NCBI RefSeq assembly: GCF_014205155.1
Contig: NZ_JACHMX010000001.1
Span: 1,984,001 to 2,048,000, forward strand
Reading direction: 5' to 3'
Length of the DNA: 64,000 nt
Source of the DNA: Amycolatopsis umgeniensis
Lineage (GTDB): Bacteria > Actinomycetota > Actinomycetes > Mycobacteriales > Pseudonocardiaceae
Program-made: the position numbers and the translations under genes
In this document: positions 25,122 to 35,777 of the stretch, in pieces
Layout of the letters: every line of letters begins with the position of its first letter
Position numbering within the stretch: position 1 is the first letter of the stretch
Notes under the pieces: model-generated
Databases searched by the model: none
What the model was told of the DNA's origin: nothing
What the model saw: the letters and a program-made list of their open reading frames with translations, nothing else

Positions 25122-26573
25122 GTGAACAGAAGACAACGGCTTCTGGGGATCGCCACCGCCACCCTCGGCTGCCTCTCGGTCCTCCTGCCCGCTCCGGCGG
25201 CGGCCGCTGACCTGCCAGCCGTCACCCCGACGGATCAAGCGGTCGTCCCCGGTGGACTGCACACGAACTCCATCGGCGGCACCCCCGCCTCGGTCAAGGA
25301 CCATCCGTTCATCATCGCGGGCCTGCGCCAAGGCGGTGTCCGGCCACAGGGCCAGACCTGCACCGGTTCGGTCGTCGCGCCGCGCAAGATCCTGATCGCC
25401 GCGCACTGCAAGGCGGCCGACGGCGAGAAGAGCTTCCTTTACGGACTGGACGATCTCAACGCCGGCGGCGGGACGCGGATCGGCGTCGTCAGCTACGACA
25501 TCCACCCCAAGTACGTCAACTTCGACCAGGGTTACGACGTCGCGGTGGTCACCACCGACGCCGACATCCCGGTGCCGGGCGGGCAGTACGCGAAGGTCGC
25601 GACGTCGGCCGACACGGACCTGAACAAGCCGGGCAAGTCCGGCCTCGGGCTCGGCTACGGCAAGAAGAACCACAACGACAGTCCCGCGAACGTCGAACTG
25701 CACAAGTTCACCCTGCCGATCGTGCAGGGCAGCAGCTGCAACGGTGTCGGCGCGGGCTTCAAGGACGCGACGATGATCTGCAGCGGCTACAGCGACGGCC
25801 GCGTCACCATCCTGCAGGGTGACAGCGGCGGACCGCTGATCGTGGACGGCAAGGTCGTCGGCGTCGCGTCGTGGAGCCGCAGCGACTTCAAGTGGTACAG
25901 CGTGTACGGCAGGCTCAACAACGACATGGGCGACTGGGTCAAGGAGAAGATCGGCACGCCGCAGAACCCGGAGACGTTCTCTCTCGCGGTGACGCCGTCC
26001 TCGGTCAAGGTCGAGCCGGGCAAGTACGTTTCGGCGACGGTGACCAGCAAGCCGGGCAAGAACGGCGCGGAGAAGGTCGACCTGAGCGCTTCCGGGCTTC
26101 CGGACGGGGCGAAGGCCACGTTCCAGCCCGCGTCCATCACCTCGGGCGAGTCGGCGAAGGTGAGCATCGAGGTTCCCGCCGGGACGGCCGAAAAGGACTA
26201 CGCGGTCACGATCTCGGGCAAGGGAACCACCGACACGGCGACCGCGAACCTGACGCTGACCGTCGGTGAGGGCGGACCGCAGCCCGGCAACCTCCAGGTG
26301 AGCGTGAGCCCCGGCAGCGGGACCTCGCAGCCCGGGTTCTTCAGCAATGTCACGGTTTCCGCCACCGGCGGGACCGGCACGATCACGCTTTCGGCGTCCG
26401 GGCAGGGTCTGCCGTTCGCGCCGTTCTTCAACCCGAAGACGATCTCGAGCGGTGGCAGCTCGACCATGCAGGTGGTCGCGCCGTTCCAGCGCGGCACGTA
26501 TCCGGTGACCGTCACCGCGACGGACTCGGCGGGCAAGACCAGCACCGCCACCTACACCCTGACCGTCCAGTAA
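25122..26573 (+). CDS. Secreted trypsin-like serine protease with C-terminal Ig-like domains
   Basis: A 483-residue S1 peptidase exported by a Sec signal peptide (residues 1-29, cut after APAAAA). The catalytic triad is His in LIAAHC, Asp in YDVAVV and Ser in GDSGGP. From about residue 285 two beta-sandwich domains follow (FSLAVTPSSVKVEPG and LQVSVSPGSGTSQPG repeats), likely substrate or wall binding. The GTG has AAAGGA six to seven bases upstream; TTTCCAG/CTGGAAA at 25095-25112 can fold against that site. Transcription ends at the 27-bp hairpin just after the stop. Confidence 0.94.
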   Translation: MNRRQRLLGIATATLGCLSVLLPAPAAAADLPAVTPTDQAVVPGGLHTNSIGGTPASVKDHPFIIAGLRQGGVRPQGQTCTGSVVAPRKILIAAHCKAADGEKSFLYGLDDLNAGGGTRIGVVSYDIHPKYVNFDQGYDVAVVTTDADIPVPGGQYAKVATSADTDLNKPGKSGLGLGYGKKNHNDSPANVELHKFTLPIVQGSSCNGVGAGFKDATMICSGYSDGRVTILQGDSGGPLIVDGKVVGVASWSRSDFKWYSVYGRLNNDMGDWVKEKIGTPQNPETFSLAVTPSSVKVEPGKYVSATVTSKPGKNGAEKVDLSASGLPDGAKATFQPASITSGESAKVSIEVPAGTAEKDYAVTISGKGTTDTATANLTLTVGEGGPQPGNLQVSVSPGSGTSQPGFFSNVTVSATGGTGTITLSASGQGLPFAPFFNPKTISSGGSSTMQVVAPFQRGTYPVTVTATDSAGKTSTATYTLTVQ

Positions 26574-26579
26574 GCAGGC

Positions 26580-26638
26580 AAGTCCGTGAAGGCCTCCTTG
26601 AGGGACTCTGGGTCCCTCAAGGAGGCCTTCACGGACTT
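26580..26638. terminator. Bidirectional terminator, 27-bp perfect hairpin of the GTGAAGG family
   Basis: Arms 26580-26606 and 26612-26638 are perfectly complementary over 27 bp with a 5-base loop (tctgg). The arm begins AAGTCCGTGAAGGCCTCCTT. It sits seven bases after the serine protease stop and touches the stop of the convergent flavoprotein gene, so it should stop transcription from both sides. Confidence 0.92.
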
Positions 26639-28161
26639 CAGGACCGGGCCAGCACGGCCATCGCGGCGTTGTGACCGGGGATGCCGGAGACACCACCGCC
26701 CCGTACGGCACCGGCGCCGCAGAGCAGCACCCGCTCGTGAGCGGTCTCGACTCCCCAAAGACCCACCTGAGCCGCATCGGCCGCGTACGGCCACGACAGG
26801 TCGCGATGGAAGATGTGTCCCGCGGGCAGCCCCAGTTCGGCTTCGAGGTCCAGCGGCGTCTTCGCCTCGATGCACAACCGGCCGTCCGGCGAGCGCAGCA
26901 CACAGTCCTCGATCGGTTCCGCCAGCACACTGTCCAAAGAGGACAGCGTCGCCCGCAACGCCTCTTCCCGAGCCGCGTCGTTGCGCCCCTCGAACAACCT
27001 CGCGGGCATGTGCAGGCCGAACAGGGTCAGCGTCTGCACACCGGCCGCTCGTTCGGCCGGGCCGAGGATCGACGGGTCCGTCAGCGAATGGCAGTAGATC
27101 TCACACGGCGGCAGTGCCGGGATTTCGCCCGCGGCGGCCTCCGCGTACGCCGTCGCCAGTTGCGCGTAACTTTCGTTGACGTGGAACGTGCCCCCGAAGG
27201 CCTCACGCGGGTCGACGCCCGGATCCCGCAGCCGCGGCAGCCGTGAAAGCACCATGTTCACCTTGAGCTGCGCGCCTTCCGGCGCCTCCGGCGGCTCCTC
27301 CCCCAGGAGCCGCGCGAGTGTCCGCGGCGCGACGTTGGCCAGCACGTGACCGCCGCGCACGGCGAACTCGTCTTCACCCAGCCGGTAACGCACTGTGCCG
27401 TCCGGATCGACGGACAGCACCTCGGCACCGGTCACCAGCCGTGCCCCGGCCGTGCGCGCGGCCGACGCGAGCGCGCCGGTCACCGCGCCCATCCCGCCCA
27501 CCGGCACGTCCCAATCGCCGGTCTCGTTGCCGATCACGTGGTAGAGCAGGCAAAGGTTCTGCCGGAAGTCGCCGGCGTCGGCGAAGGTCCCGATCAGCGC
27601 GTCGGTCAGGACGACGCCGCGGACGACGTCGTCGCCGAACAGACCGGTGAGCGTTTCCGTGATCGGCCGTTCGAACAGCGCGTCCCAGGCCGCCGGCTCG
27701 ATGCCCGAACGCAGTTCCTCCCTGGAGACCAGCGGTTGGGTGAGCGTCGGGAAGGTCCGCTCCGCGACCCGGGAGGTCATCGCGTAGAACCGTCGCCACG
27801 CCTCATAGTCCTTTGTGGACCCGGTGAGCGCGGAGAACGAGGCCGAGGTGCGGCCGTCGTCGCCCGTGTCGACAAGGAGACCGCCGTCGCCGACGGGTGT
27901 GTACGAAGACATCCGCCGCCGCTTGAGATCGAGCCCGAGCCCGAGGTCCGCGATGATCTTGCGCGGCAGCAGGCTCACCAGGTACGAGTACCGCGACAAC
28001 CGGACGTCGACCCCGGGGAAGGCCCGGAAGGACACCGCCGCCCCGCCGACCTCGTCGCGGCGTTCCAGCACCAGCACCGAACGGCCCGCTGCGGCCAGAT
28101 AAGCGGCCGCCACCAGGCCGTTGTGCCCGCCACCGACGACCACGGCATCGTAGGACTCCAT
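26638..28161 (-). CDS. FAD-dependent oxidoreductase of the carotenoid dehydrogenase / PYROXD2 type
   Basis: A 507-residue flavoprotein of the phytoene desaturase-like amine oxidase family. The ADP-binding fold is AVVVGGGHNGLVAAAYLAAAGRSVLVLERRDEVGG-like at the N-terminus, and the C-terminal FAD motif is LLCGAGAVRGGGVSGIPGHNAA. Related proteins oxidise carotenoid or unknown lipidic substrates; no carotenoid genes are nearby. The ATG at 28161 has GGGAGGAA four bases upstream, better than the upstream in-frame start. Separated from the subtilisin operon by a 13-bp hairpin. Confidence 0.9.
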   Translation of the reverse strand: MESYDAVVVGGGHNGLVAAAYLAAAGRSVLVLERRDEVGGAAVSFRAFPGVDVRLSRYSYLVSLLPRKIIADLGLGLDLKRRRMSSYTPVGDGGLLVDTGDDGRTSASFSALTGSTKDYEAWRRFYAMTSRVAERTFPTLTQPLVSREELRSGIEPAAWDALFERPITETLTGLFGDDVVRGVVLTDALIGTFADAGDFRQNLCLLYHVIGNETGDWDVPVGGMGAVTGALASAARTAGARLVTGAEVLSVDPDGTVRYRLGEDEFAVRGGHVLANVAPRTLARLLGEEPPEAPEGAQLKVNMVLSRLPRLRDPGVDPREAFGGTFHVNESYAQLATAYAEAAAGEIPALPPCEIYCHSLTDPSILGPAERAAGVQTLTLFGLHMPARLFEGRNDAAREEALRATLSSLDSVLAEPIEDCVLRSPDGRLCIEAKTPLDLEAELGLPAGHIFHRDLSWPYAADAAQVGLWGVETAHERVLLCGAGAVRGGGVSGIPGHNAAMAVLARS

Positions 28162-28186
28162 GCACTTCCTCCCGAACCAACGACAA

Positions 28187-28215
28187 TGCGCCGCGGTCAT
28201 CGTGACCGCGGCGCA
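28187..28215 (-). terminator. Terminator hairpin after the subtilisin operon
   Basis: Arms 28187-28199 (TGCGCCGCGGTCA) and 28203-28215 form a 13-bp perfect stem with a 3-base loop. It lies 18 bases after the stop of the second subtilisin gene on the minus strand and before the flavoprotein gene. Confidence 0.8.
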
Positions 28216-28232
28216 CCGCCGTTCGCAAGGAC

Positions 28233-29779
<1,547 letters not shown>

Positions 29780-29780
<1 letters not shown>

Positions 29781-30943
29781 CAGAGACCTGCCACGTTCAG
29801 CAGCTTGTTGGTCGAGCCGGTGCCAGGGCTGGTCACGACGCCGTTGGTGGCGGCGGCGGCCAGACCGGAGGCCACGGCGGCGGGGTTGGCCGACGGGTGC
29901 GAGGTCAGGTAGATCGCGGCCGCACCGGCGACATGCGGGGTCGCCATCGAGGTACCGCTCATCTGCTGGGTGCCGCCGCCGTTACGGGTCGAGGTGATGT
30001 TGGTGCCGGGCGCGAAGATGTCGGTGCAGCTGCCGTAGTTCGAGAACGTGGACCGGCGGTCGTCGTTCTGCGTGGCGTTGACGGTGATTGCCTCCTTCAC
30101 GCGGGCGGGGCTGGTGCTGCAGGCGTTCGTGTTGGAATTCCCGGAGGCCACCGTGTTGGTGATACCCGCCGAGACCGCGCGGCGGACGGCGGAGTCCACC
30201 CCGGAGTCGGCCGGGCCACCGAGGCTCATGGTGAGCACCGACGGTCCCTTGGCGTTCTTCACGACCCAGTCGATCCCGCTGATGATCTGCGAGTACTGGC
30301 CGCTGCCCTGGCAGTTCAGCACCCGGACGGAGACGATCTTGGCGCCCTTGGCCACACCGTAGGTCGCGCTGCCGACCGTGCCCGCGACGTGCGTGCCGTG
30401 GCCCTGGCAGTCCTTGGCGTCGCTGTCGTTGTCGATGAAGTCGTAACCGCTGCTCGCGCGGCCGCCGAATTCCGACTGGCGGTAGTCGACACCGGTGTCG
30501 AGGACGTAGACCGTCGCGCCGGCACCGTCGTTCGGGTAGGTGTACTTCTTGTCCAGCGGCAGGTTCTTCTGGTCGATCCGGTCGAGGCCCCAGGTCGGGT
30601 TGTTCTGGGTACCGGTCATGTGGGCGACGGCGTCCTGCTGGACGAAGTCGACGGCTGGGTCGGCGGCGAGCCGTTTGGCCTGCGCCTCGGTCATTTTCGC
30701 CGAGAAGCCGTTCAGCGCGGCGGTGTAGGTGGCCTTCACCTGGCCGCCGTACTTGGCCGCGAGGCCGGCGTCGCCGCTCTTCAGCGAGACGATGTACCCA
30801 TCCGTGACGGCTCCCTCCACACCGGCGCCGCGGATCTGCCCCTCGGCGGCCGTCGCCGATCCGGCGAAGGCCAGCGAGGCCGCTACACAGGCCCCGGTGA
30901 GCACCGCACCCGCGATCCGGTGACGTCGAAGTTCTCCACGCAT
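29780..30943 (-). CDS. Secreted subtilisin-like protease
   Basis: A 387-residue S8 peptidase: signal peptide (residues 1-32, ending SATAA), I9 propeptide (GYIVSLKSGDAG to VDFVQQDA), and catalytic domain with Asp in VLDTGVD, His in GHGTHVAGT, Asn in VASGNSN and Ser in GTSMATPHVAG. It lacks the P-domain of its downstream twin. I chose ATG 30943 because it starts the basic n-region of the signal peptide and has GGAG upstream; the open frame extends 25 codons further. First gene of a two-protease operon divergent from a large LuxR regulator. Confidence 0.94.
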
Positions 30944-31213
30944 TTCCTGAGCTCCGTTCACTCGAACAGGTGGTTCGCGTCGGCGGAATTCCGGGCCGAC
31001 GCCGTGACGAGCAGTCACGCTTCACTCACTTTCGGGTGGCGGGACCTGCACGAACAAGCGAGGCAACGGTCCGTAGGACTACGTATCTAATAGGGAAAAT
31101 CACCGTCCCTACGAAAGTTGTGTGACCGTCCGAGCGGGTTCCGTGATCGCCGAACACGCGCTTAAGCTGCGTTCACTCGAACGGTGTTGTTCGTGAAGCG
31201 GGGGTGACCCGGC
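30944..31213. promoter_or_regulatory. Divergent control region with duplicated 12-mer
   Basis: This 270-nt gap lies between the subtilisin operon and the LuxR-family regulator. GTTCACTCGAAC occurs twice in the same orientation, at 30956-30967 and 31171-31182, each followed by GGTG and then GTTCG within a few bases; one copy lies just before each gene. Between them, CGTAG-GA-CTACG (31072-31083) is a near-perfect inverted repeat with an inverted partial match (CCCTACG) near 31104. These are candidate operators; no gene is seen in the gap. Confidence 0.55.
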
Positions 31214-34078
31214 ATGGTGATCGGTGGCTGCCGACGCAGGACGAGTTCGCCCGTGCTCGTCGGCCGTGATGCGGAACTGAGCGAGATCCTCGACGGCGCG
31301 ATGCGTTCGCCGTCGGTGATCGTGCTCGAAGGCGAAGCGGGGGTGGGCAAGACCCGGCTCGCCACCGAATTGCTGGCCTGCCCCGAACTGGCCGGACGGC
31401 CGGTCCTCACCGGGAGCTGCCAGCCGCTGCGCGAGCCGTTCCCGTACGGCGTGGTCTTCGACGCGCTGAAGGACGTCCGCCCGGCGCGCGAGCTCAACCC
31501 CGTGACCGGCGTACTCGGGCCCTACCTGCCGGAACTCGCGGCGTACCTACCCGAGCCGCCCGCCCGGCTCGGTGATCCGAGGGCCGAACGGCACCGGCTC
31601 TTCCGCGCCGTCCGGGAACTGCTCGGCTCGCTGGGCCCGCACGTCCTCCTCATCGAGGACCTCCACTGGGCGGACGACGGTTCCCGCCGCCTCCTGCGGT
31701 TCCTGATGACCGATCCGCCCGCGGGGCTGACGCTCCTGCTCACTTACCGGCGCGAGGAGACGCCCGGCGGTATCCCGCTCGGCAGCGCCTTCCGGCCGGC
31801 ACCCGGCACCACGCACGTGCTCGTCACGCTCCGGCCCCTTGACCGCGACGGCGTCCAAGCGATGGTTTCGGCCCTGCTCGGCGAGGCGAACGTCTCGGCC
31901 GAGTTCGCCGCGCGACTGCACGAGCGGACCGCGGGGATCCCGTTCGTGGTCGAGGAGATCGTGCACGCGATCGGGGGCGTCGAGGGCGCGGTGCACGCCG
32001 ACGGCGCGACCGCGCGGCGCCTGCTCGACGCCGTCGAAGTCCCGGCGCTGGTGCGTGAGGCGATGGTCGAACGCCTCACCGCGCTGCCGTCGGCCGCCCG
32101 GCGGATCACCGAGGCCGCCGCCGTCCTCGGCACACCGTCCACTTCGGACCTGCTGACCGCCGCGGCCGCGCTCACGCCCGAGCGCGCCCACCGCGCGCTG
32201 GTCCTCGCGCTCGAACGCAACGTCCTGGTGGAGACCGGCGAGGGCGAATACGGCTTCCGGCACGCGCTCGCCCGGCAGGCCGTCTACCGCGCCATCCCCG
32301 GCCCCGATCGCCAGGAACTGCACCGGCGGGCCGCGCGGCTGCTGCGCGACAGGCTCCCGCAGTCCCTCGTGCGGCTCGCCGAGCACTGCCGCAAGGCGGG
32401 TGACAGGGCCGGAGCCCTGAAGTACGGCGAAGCGGCGGCCGATCAGGCGTCGACTGTCGGCGATCTCGCCACCGCGACGGATCTGCTCCGCACCCTGCTC
32501 GACGAACCGGGCCTGCAACCGTCCGATGTGGACAGACTGGCGGTCAAGTTCAGCTCGGTGGCGTGCAACGGGCTCGCCCAGACCGAGGTCGTCCCGGCGC
32601 TGGAGCGGCTGCTCACCGACGGCAGGCTGTCCGGACGGCTGAGCGGCGAAGTCCGGCTGGGTCTCGGGCTCCTGCTGGTGCGCCAGGCGAACGGGCTGGA
32701 AGCGGCGAGGACCGAGATCGAGATCGCCGTCAACGACCTCGCCGACCGGCCCGACCTCGCCGGACGCGGGATGGGCGTCCTCGCGCAGCCATGGGTCGGC
32801 GCGACCCCGCTGCGAGAGCACCGGCGGTGGATGGACCGGGTGGACGAGCTCATCGACCAGGCGACCGACCCGCGGCTGAAGATCATCCTGCTGGCCAACA
32901 ACACGGCGTCGCGGCTGCACATCGGGGACGCGCGGGGCTGGGACATGCTGGACCGGGCGCCCACCAGCGTCGGCTCGTCCGACGAGCAACGGCATCTCGC
33001 GCGGCTGCACTGCAACAGCGCCGACGCCTGCGCCTGGACCGGTCACCACCGGCGTGCCAGGAGCCTGCTGCGCAGCGGAATGCAGCTGGCCGCCGACTGC
33101 GGGGCGCCGTACGTCGTCAGCACGGCCAGCGCGACGGCGGTCCACACCGACTGGCTCACCGGGAACTGGGACGGTCTCGCCGAACGGGCCGACGCGCTGA
33201 TCGACGAGTACCGCGACCTGCTGCCGGTGACCAGCGAACTGTGCCTGGTGCTGGGCCTGCTCGCCGCCGCCCGCGGCGAATGGGACGAAGCCGCGGCCCG
33301 GTTCGCCGGAACCGCGGCGGATCAGCCGGAGAACGCGTTCACGCCGGTCGCGATCGCCGCGCACGCCGGGATGGCGGGCATGCTGCTCGCGCAGGACCTC
33401 GGGGAGGCCGCCGTCACCCAGGCGGAAAAAGGACTGGAACTCTTGCGCGCCAAGGGCGTCTGGGCCTGGAGCGCCGATCTGGTGATAGCCGCCGTCGACG
33501 CGTACTGCGCCACCGGCCGGGAAGCCGCGGCGCAAGCGCTGACCGACGAGTTCGAACGTGAGATCGGCGATCTCGACGCGCCGTCGACCCGTGCCGCGCT
33601 GGCCGCGAACCGCGGGCTCGTCGCGGCGGCGCGAGGCGACCACGCGGAGGCGATCAAGGCCTTCGAGCAGGCTCGGACGCGATTCGACGCCCTCCCGGCG
33701 CCGTATCACGCGGCGCTGATCGCCGAACGGGCCACGCGGTGCCGCCTGGCCATGAACGAGGACGTCGCCGAGACGTTCGCCGCGCTCGCCGAAGCTTTCG
33801 ACCACCTCGGCGCCACCCGCGACGCCGCGCGCTGCCGCCACGCGTTCCGGTCCACCGGCGCCGTCGCCCCCTCGCGGCGCGGGCGCCGGGGCTACGGCGA
33901 CGAACTGTCCCCGCGCGAACGCGACGTCGCCCGCCTGCTGGCCGCCGGGCATACCAACCGGGAGATCGCCGAGGTGCTGTTCCTGTCCCGGCGCACGGTG
34001 GAGCAGCACGTCGCGAGCGTTCTGCGCAAGCTGAAGGTGCGGTCGCGGAGCGAGCTGGCGGGGCTGCGGTCGGCTTAA
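31214..34078 (+). CDS. Large ATP-binding LuxR-family regulator (LAL/MalT type)
   Basis: A 954-residue STAND-type regulator. An N-terminal AAA/NACHT-like ATPase carries Walker A GEAGVGKTRL and Walker B HVLLIEDLHWAD (residues 40-145), followed by winged-helix and TPR-like helical repeats over the middle 550 residues, and a C-terminal LuxR helix-turn-helix LSPRERDVARLLAAGHTNREIAEVLFLSRRTVEQHV. Such proteins are ATP-dependent activators of secreted hydrolase or secondary-metabolite genes. Being divergent from two secreted subtilisins with shared repeated sequences in the gap, it is a good candidate regulator of them. Confidence 0.93.
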   Translation: MVIGGCRRRTSSPVLVGRDAELSEILDGAMRSPSVIVLEGEAGVGKTRLATELLACPELAGRPVLTGSCQPLREPFPYGVVFDALKDVRPARELNPVTGVLGPYLPELAAYLPEPPARLGDPRAERHRLFRAVRELLGSLGPHVLLIEDLHWADDGSRRLLRFLMTDPPAGLTLLLTYRREETPGGIPLGSAFRPAPGTTHVLVTLRPLDRDGVQAMVSALLGEANVSAEFAARLHERTAGIPFVVEEIVHAIGGVEGAVHADGATARRLLDAVEVPALVREAMVERLTALPSAARRITEAAAVLGTPSTSDLLTAAAALTPERAHRALVLALERNVLVETGEGEYGFRHALARQAVYRAIPGPDRQELHRRAARLLRDRLPQSLVRLAEHCRKAGDRAGALKYGEAAADQASTVGDLATATDLLRTLLDEPGLQPSDVDRLAVKFSSVACNGLAQTEVVPALERLLTDGRLSGRLSGEVRLGLGLLLVRQANGLEAARTEIEIAVNDLADRPDLAGRGMGVLAQPWVGATPLREHRRWMDRVDELIDQATDPRLKIILLANNTASRLHIGDARGWDMLDRAPTSVGSSDEQRHLARLHCNSADACAWTGHHRRARSLLRSGMQLAADCGAPYVVSTASATAVHTDWLTGNWDGLAERADALIDEYRDLLPVTSELCLVLGLLAAARGEWDEAAARFAGTAADQPENAFTPVAIAAHAGMAGMLLAQDLGEAAVTQAEKGLELLRAKGVWAWSADLVIAAVDAYCATGREAAAQALTDEFEREIGDLDAPSTRAALAANRGLVAAARGDHAEAIKAFEQARTRFDALPAPYHAALIAERATRCRLAMNEDVAETFAALAEAFDHLGATRDAARCRHAFRSTGAVAPSRRGRRGYGDELSPRERDVARLLAAGHTNREIAEVLFLSRRTVEQHVASVLRKLKVRSRSELAGLRSA

Positions 34079-34129
34079 GCACTGTGTCGTGTTGGTGAGC
34101 GAGGCCGTCGCGAGTCGATCAAGGGTTCG

Positions 34130-34184
34130 GTCCGTGAAGGCCTCCTTGCCTACCCTGAAGGTAGTGAAGGAGTCCTTCACGGAC
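34130..34184 (+). terminator. GTGAAGG-family hairpin after the LuxR regulator
   Basis: Arms 34130-34154 and 34160-34184 pair at 22 of 25 positions; the arm starts GTCCGTGAAGGCCTCCTT. It lies 52 bases after the regulator stop. The remainder of 34185-34464 shows no gene; it holds only a small GGTGT/ACACC stem near 34245 and a CCGAATTAATTCGG-like palindrome near 34261. Confidence 0.8.
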
Positions 34185-34464
34185 TTCAAGCGGGCCAGGA
34201 GCGCCGGTGGCTGTTCGGCCCTGGTCAGGAACGGCGTCGTCCGGGAGGTGTTGCGACACCCGGAATTAATTCGGTTGCGGGCGCCCGGCGGCGTCCGAGA
34301 TGATCGTGCGCGATCCGGCAGGGCGCCGGTGGATGCGACAGGGAGGTGCGTCGTGCAGATGACTGTCCGGGGCGTTTGCCGCCCCCATCCACTCGCCCCT
34401 CGCGGCTGAGCGCGGAGTCACGACGCTCGCCCGGTGGGGCACCCCTGACTAGGAGAACCCACCA

Positions 34465-35406
34465 GTGCGCAAGCACGATCTCGAAGAGTCCTACGAACAA
34501 CGTCCACGCCGCACCCGTCGCGCTCGTTTCGACGACGAGCCCGAACCCTCCCGCGGCGGACGGCTCACCGAAGCCGAACGCATCCGGCTCGCCCGGCTGC
34601 GCGAAGACGCGTACACCGAAACAGCCATCCCCGACGGCGCCGACCGCTGGAGCACCTGGGGAGAAGCGGAACACGGGCCGCAGCCGCGGCCCGACTGGGT
34701 GATCACCGAACTGGCGGCGGTGGACACCGAACTGGGCATCCTCAAAACCGGCAAGGAGGCCGACGTCCACCTCGTCCGGCGCAACCTGCCCGGTACCGAG
34801 GGCACGGTGCTGGCGGCCAAGCGGTATCGCAGTGGCGAGCACCGCTTGTTCCACCGTGACGCCGGCTACCTCGAAGGCAGGCGGATGCGGCGCTCGCGGG
34901 AGATGCGGGCGATGGAGACGCGCAGCAGCTTCGGCCGCAACCTCATCGCCGAGCAGTGGGCGGTGGCCGAGTTCAGCGCGTTGAGCAGGCTGTGGGCGGT
35001 CGGCGCCCCGGTGCCGTACCCGGTGCAGCGCGACGGCACCGAACTGCTGCTGGAATTCCTCGGCGACGGCGAGACCGCCGCGCCGCGGCTGGCGCAGGTC
35101 CGGCCGGAGCCCGGGCAGTTGCGGGAGCTGTGGTTCCAGACCTCGGCGATGCTGGAGCTGCTGGCGTCGCAGGGCCTCGCGCACGGCGACCTCTCGGCGT
35201 ACAACCTGCTCGTCCACCGCGGGCAGATCATGGTGATCGATCTGCCGCAGGTGGTCGACATCGTGGCCAACCCCGGCGGGCTCGAGTTCCTCGCGCGGGA
35301 CGTGCGGAACATCGCCACCTGGTTCCACTCACGGGGACTCCCGGAGCGATTGACGGCGGTCACCGAGCTGATCGGTGAACTGCGGGAGATCGCCGGGTTG
35401 CGCTGA
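34465..35406 (+). CDS. RIO1-family serine protein kinase
   Basis: A 313-residue RIO kinase. After a charged, Arg-rich N-terminal tail it shows the RIO P-loop variant LKTGKEADVHLV, the ATP lysine in VLAAKRYR, the catalytic loop LAHGDLSAYNLLV and the metal-binding VIDLPQVVD. Archaeal and eukaryotic RIO1 proteins act in ribosome maturation; bacterial roles are poorly known. GTG at 34465 has AGGAG nine bases upstream. It precedes the DEAD-box helicase gene, which would fit an RNA-related role, but a hairpin separates them. Confidence 0.93.
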   Translation: MRKHDLEESYEQRPRRTRRARFDDEPEPSRGGRLTEAERIRLARLREDAYTETAIPDGADRWSTWGEAEHGPQPRPDWVITELAAVDTELGILKTGKEADVHLVRRNLPGTEGTVLAAKRYRSGEHRLFHRDAGYLEGRRMRRSREMRAMETRSSFGRNLIAEQWAVAEFSALSRLWAVGAPVPYPVQRDGTELLLEFLGDGETAAPRLAQVRPEPGQLRELWFQTSAMLELLASQGLAHGDLSAYNLLVHRGQIMVIDLPQVVDIVANPGGLEFLARDVRNIATWFHSRGLPERLTAVTELIGELREIAGLR

Positions 35407-35417
35407 CGGGTGCGGGA

Positions 35418-35451
35418 GGGGGCTTTCCCGTATCCGATGCGGAAAGCCCCC
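35418..35451 (+). terminator. Terminator after the RIO kinase
   Basis: GGGGGCTTTCC (35418-35428) and GGAAAGCCCCC (35441-35451) form an 11-bp perfect stem beginning 12 bases after the stop. Confidence 0.85.
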
Positions 35452-35549
35452 TTCGGTCCCCGACCGTCCACAATGGTGCTTCCGGGCCCCGTCGTGGAGA
35501 CCCTGCCCACAATCGGTCCCTCCGATTGGGAGGCCGGATAACGGTCCGG

Positions 35550-35777
35550 TACAGTAGTACTAGACCGCAACCGGCGGCGTGGATGAGTGGTGTCCGTCGC
35601 CTCCAAAGCCAACCGAATGGCTCGCGGTATCCGTATCAATCAATTGGCGCGCGGTGTCACGCAGACGCGGTGTGCCGGGTTCGTCCCTGTGAACGCCCAT
35701 CTGTGCACACCATCTTGCCCTGCCTGCGTGCGGGCAGCCCGGGCCTCCTTGCGACGTGCCACGTCCGAGAGGCATTT
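35550..35777 (+). promoter_or_regulatory. Probable promoter and long leader of the DEAD-box helicase gene
   Basis: TACAGT at 35550-35555, inside GGTACAGTAGTAC, is a good -10 box. Transcription from about 35562 would give a leader of roughly 215 nt before the GTG at 35778. The leader contains GC-rich stems such as CTGCC/GGGCAG near 35720-35740 and a GGGTTC/GAACGCCC pair near 35680. Long structured leaders are common on cold-inducible helicase mRNAs. The frame is open through the leader, so a 65-residue N-terminal extension from ATG 35583 cannot be excluded. Confidence 0.5.

Noticed and set aside
30956..30980. LexA/SOS box (CGAAC...GTTCG)
   Set aside because: Spacing between half-sites is five at 30963 and six at 31178, not the four of the actinobacterial LexA box, and the neighbours are not SOS genes.
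31547..34189. 880-codon minus-strand frame opposite the LuxR regulator
   Set aside because: The plus strand has Walker and LuxR motifs. The minus frame starts inside the palindromic repeat and has no recognisable domain.
35526..35777. N-terminal extension of the DEAD-box helicase
   Set aside because: The extra residues are Cys/Arg-rich and unlike helicase N-termini; GAGAGG correctly spaced before GTG 35778 supports the shorter form. Kept as an alternative.
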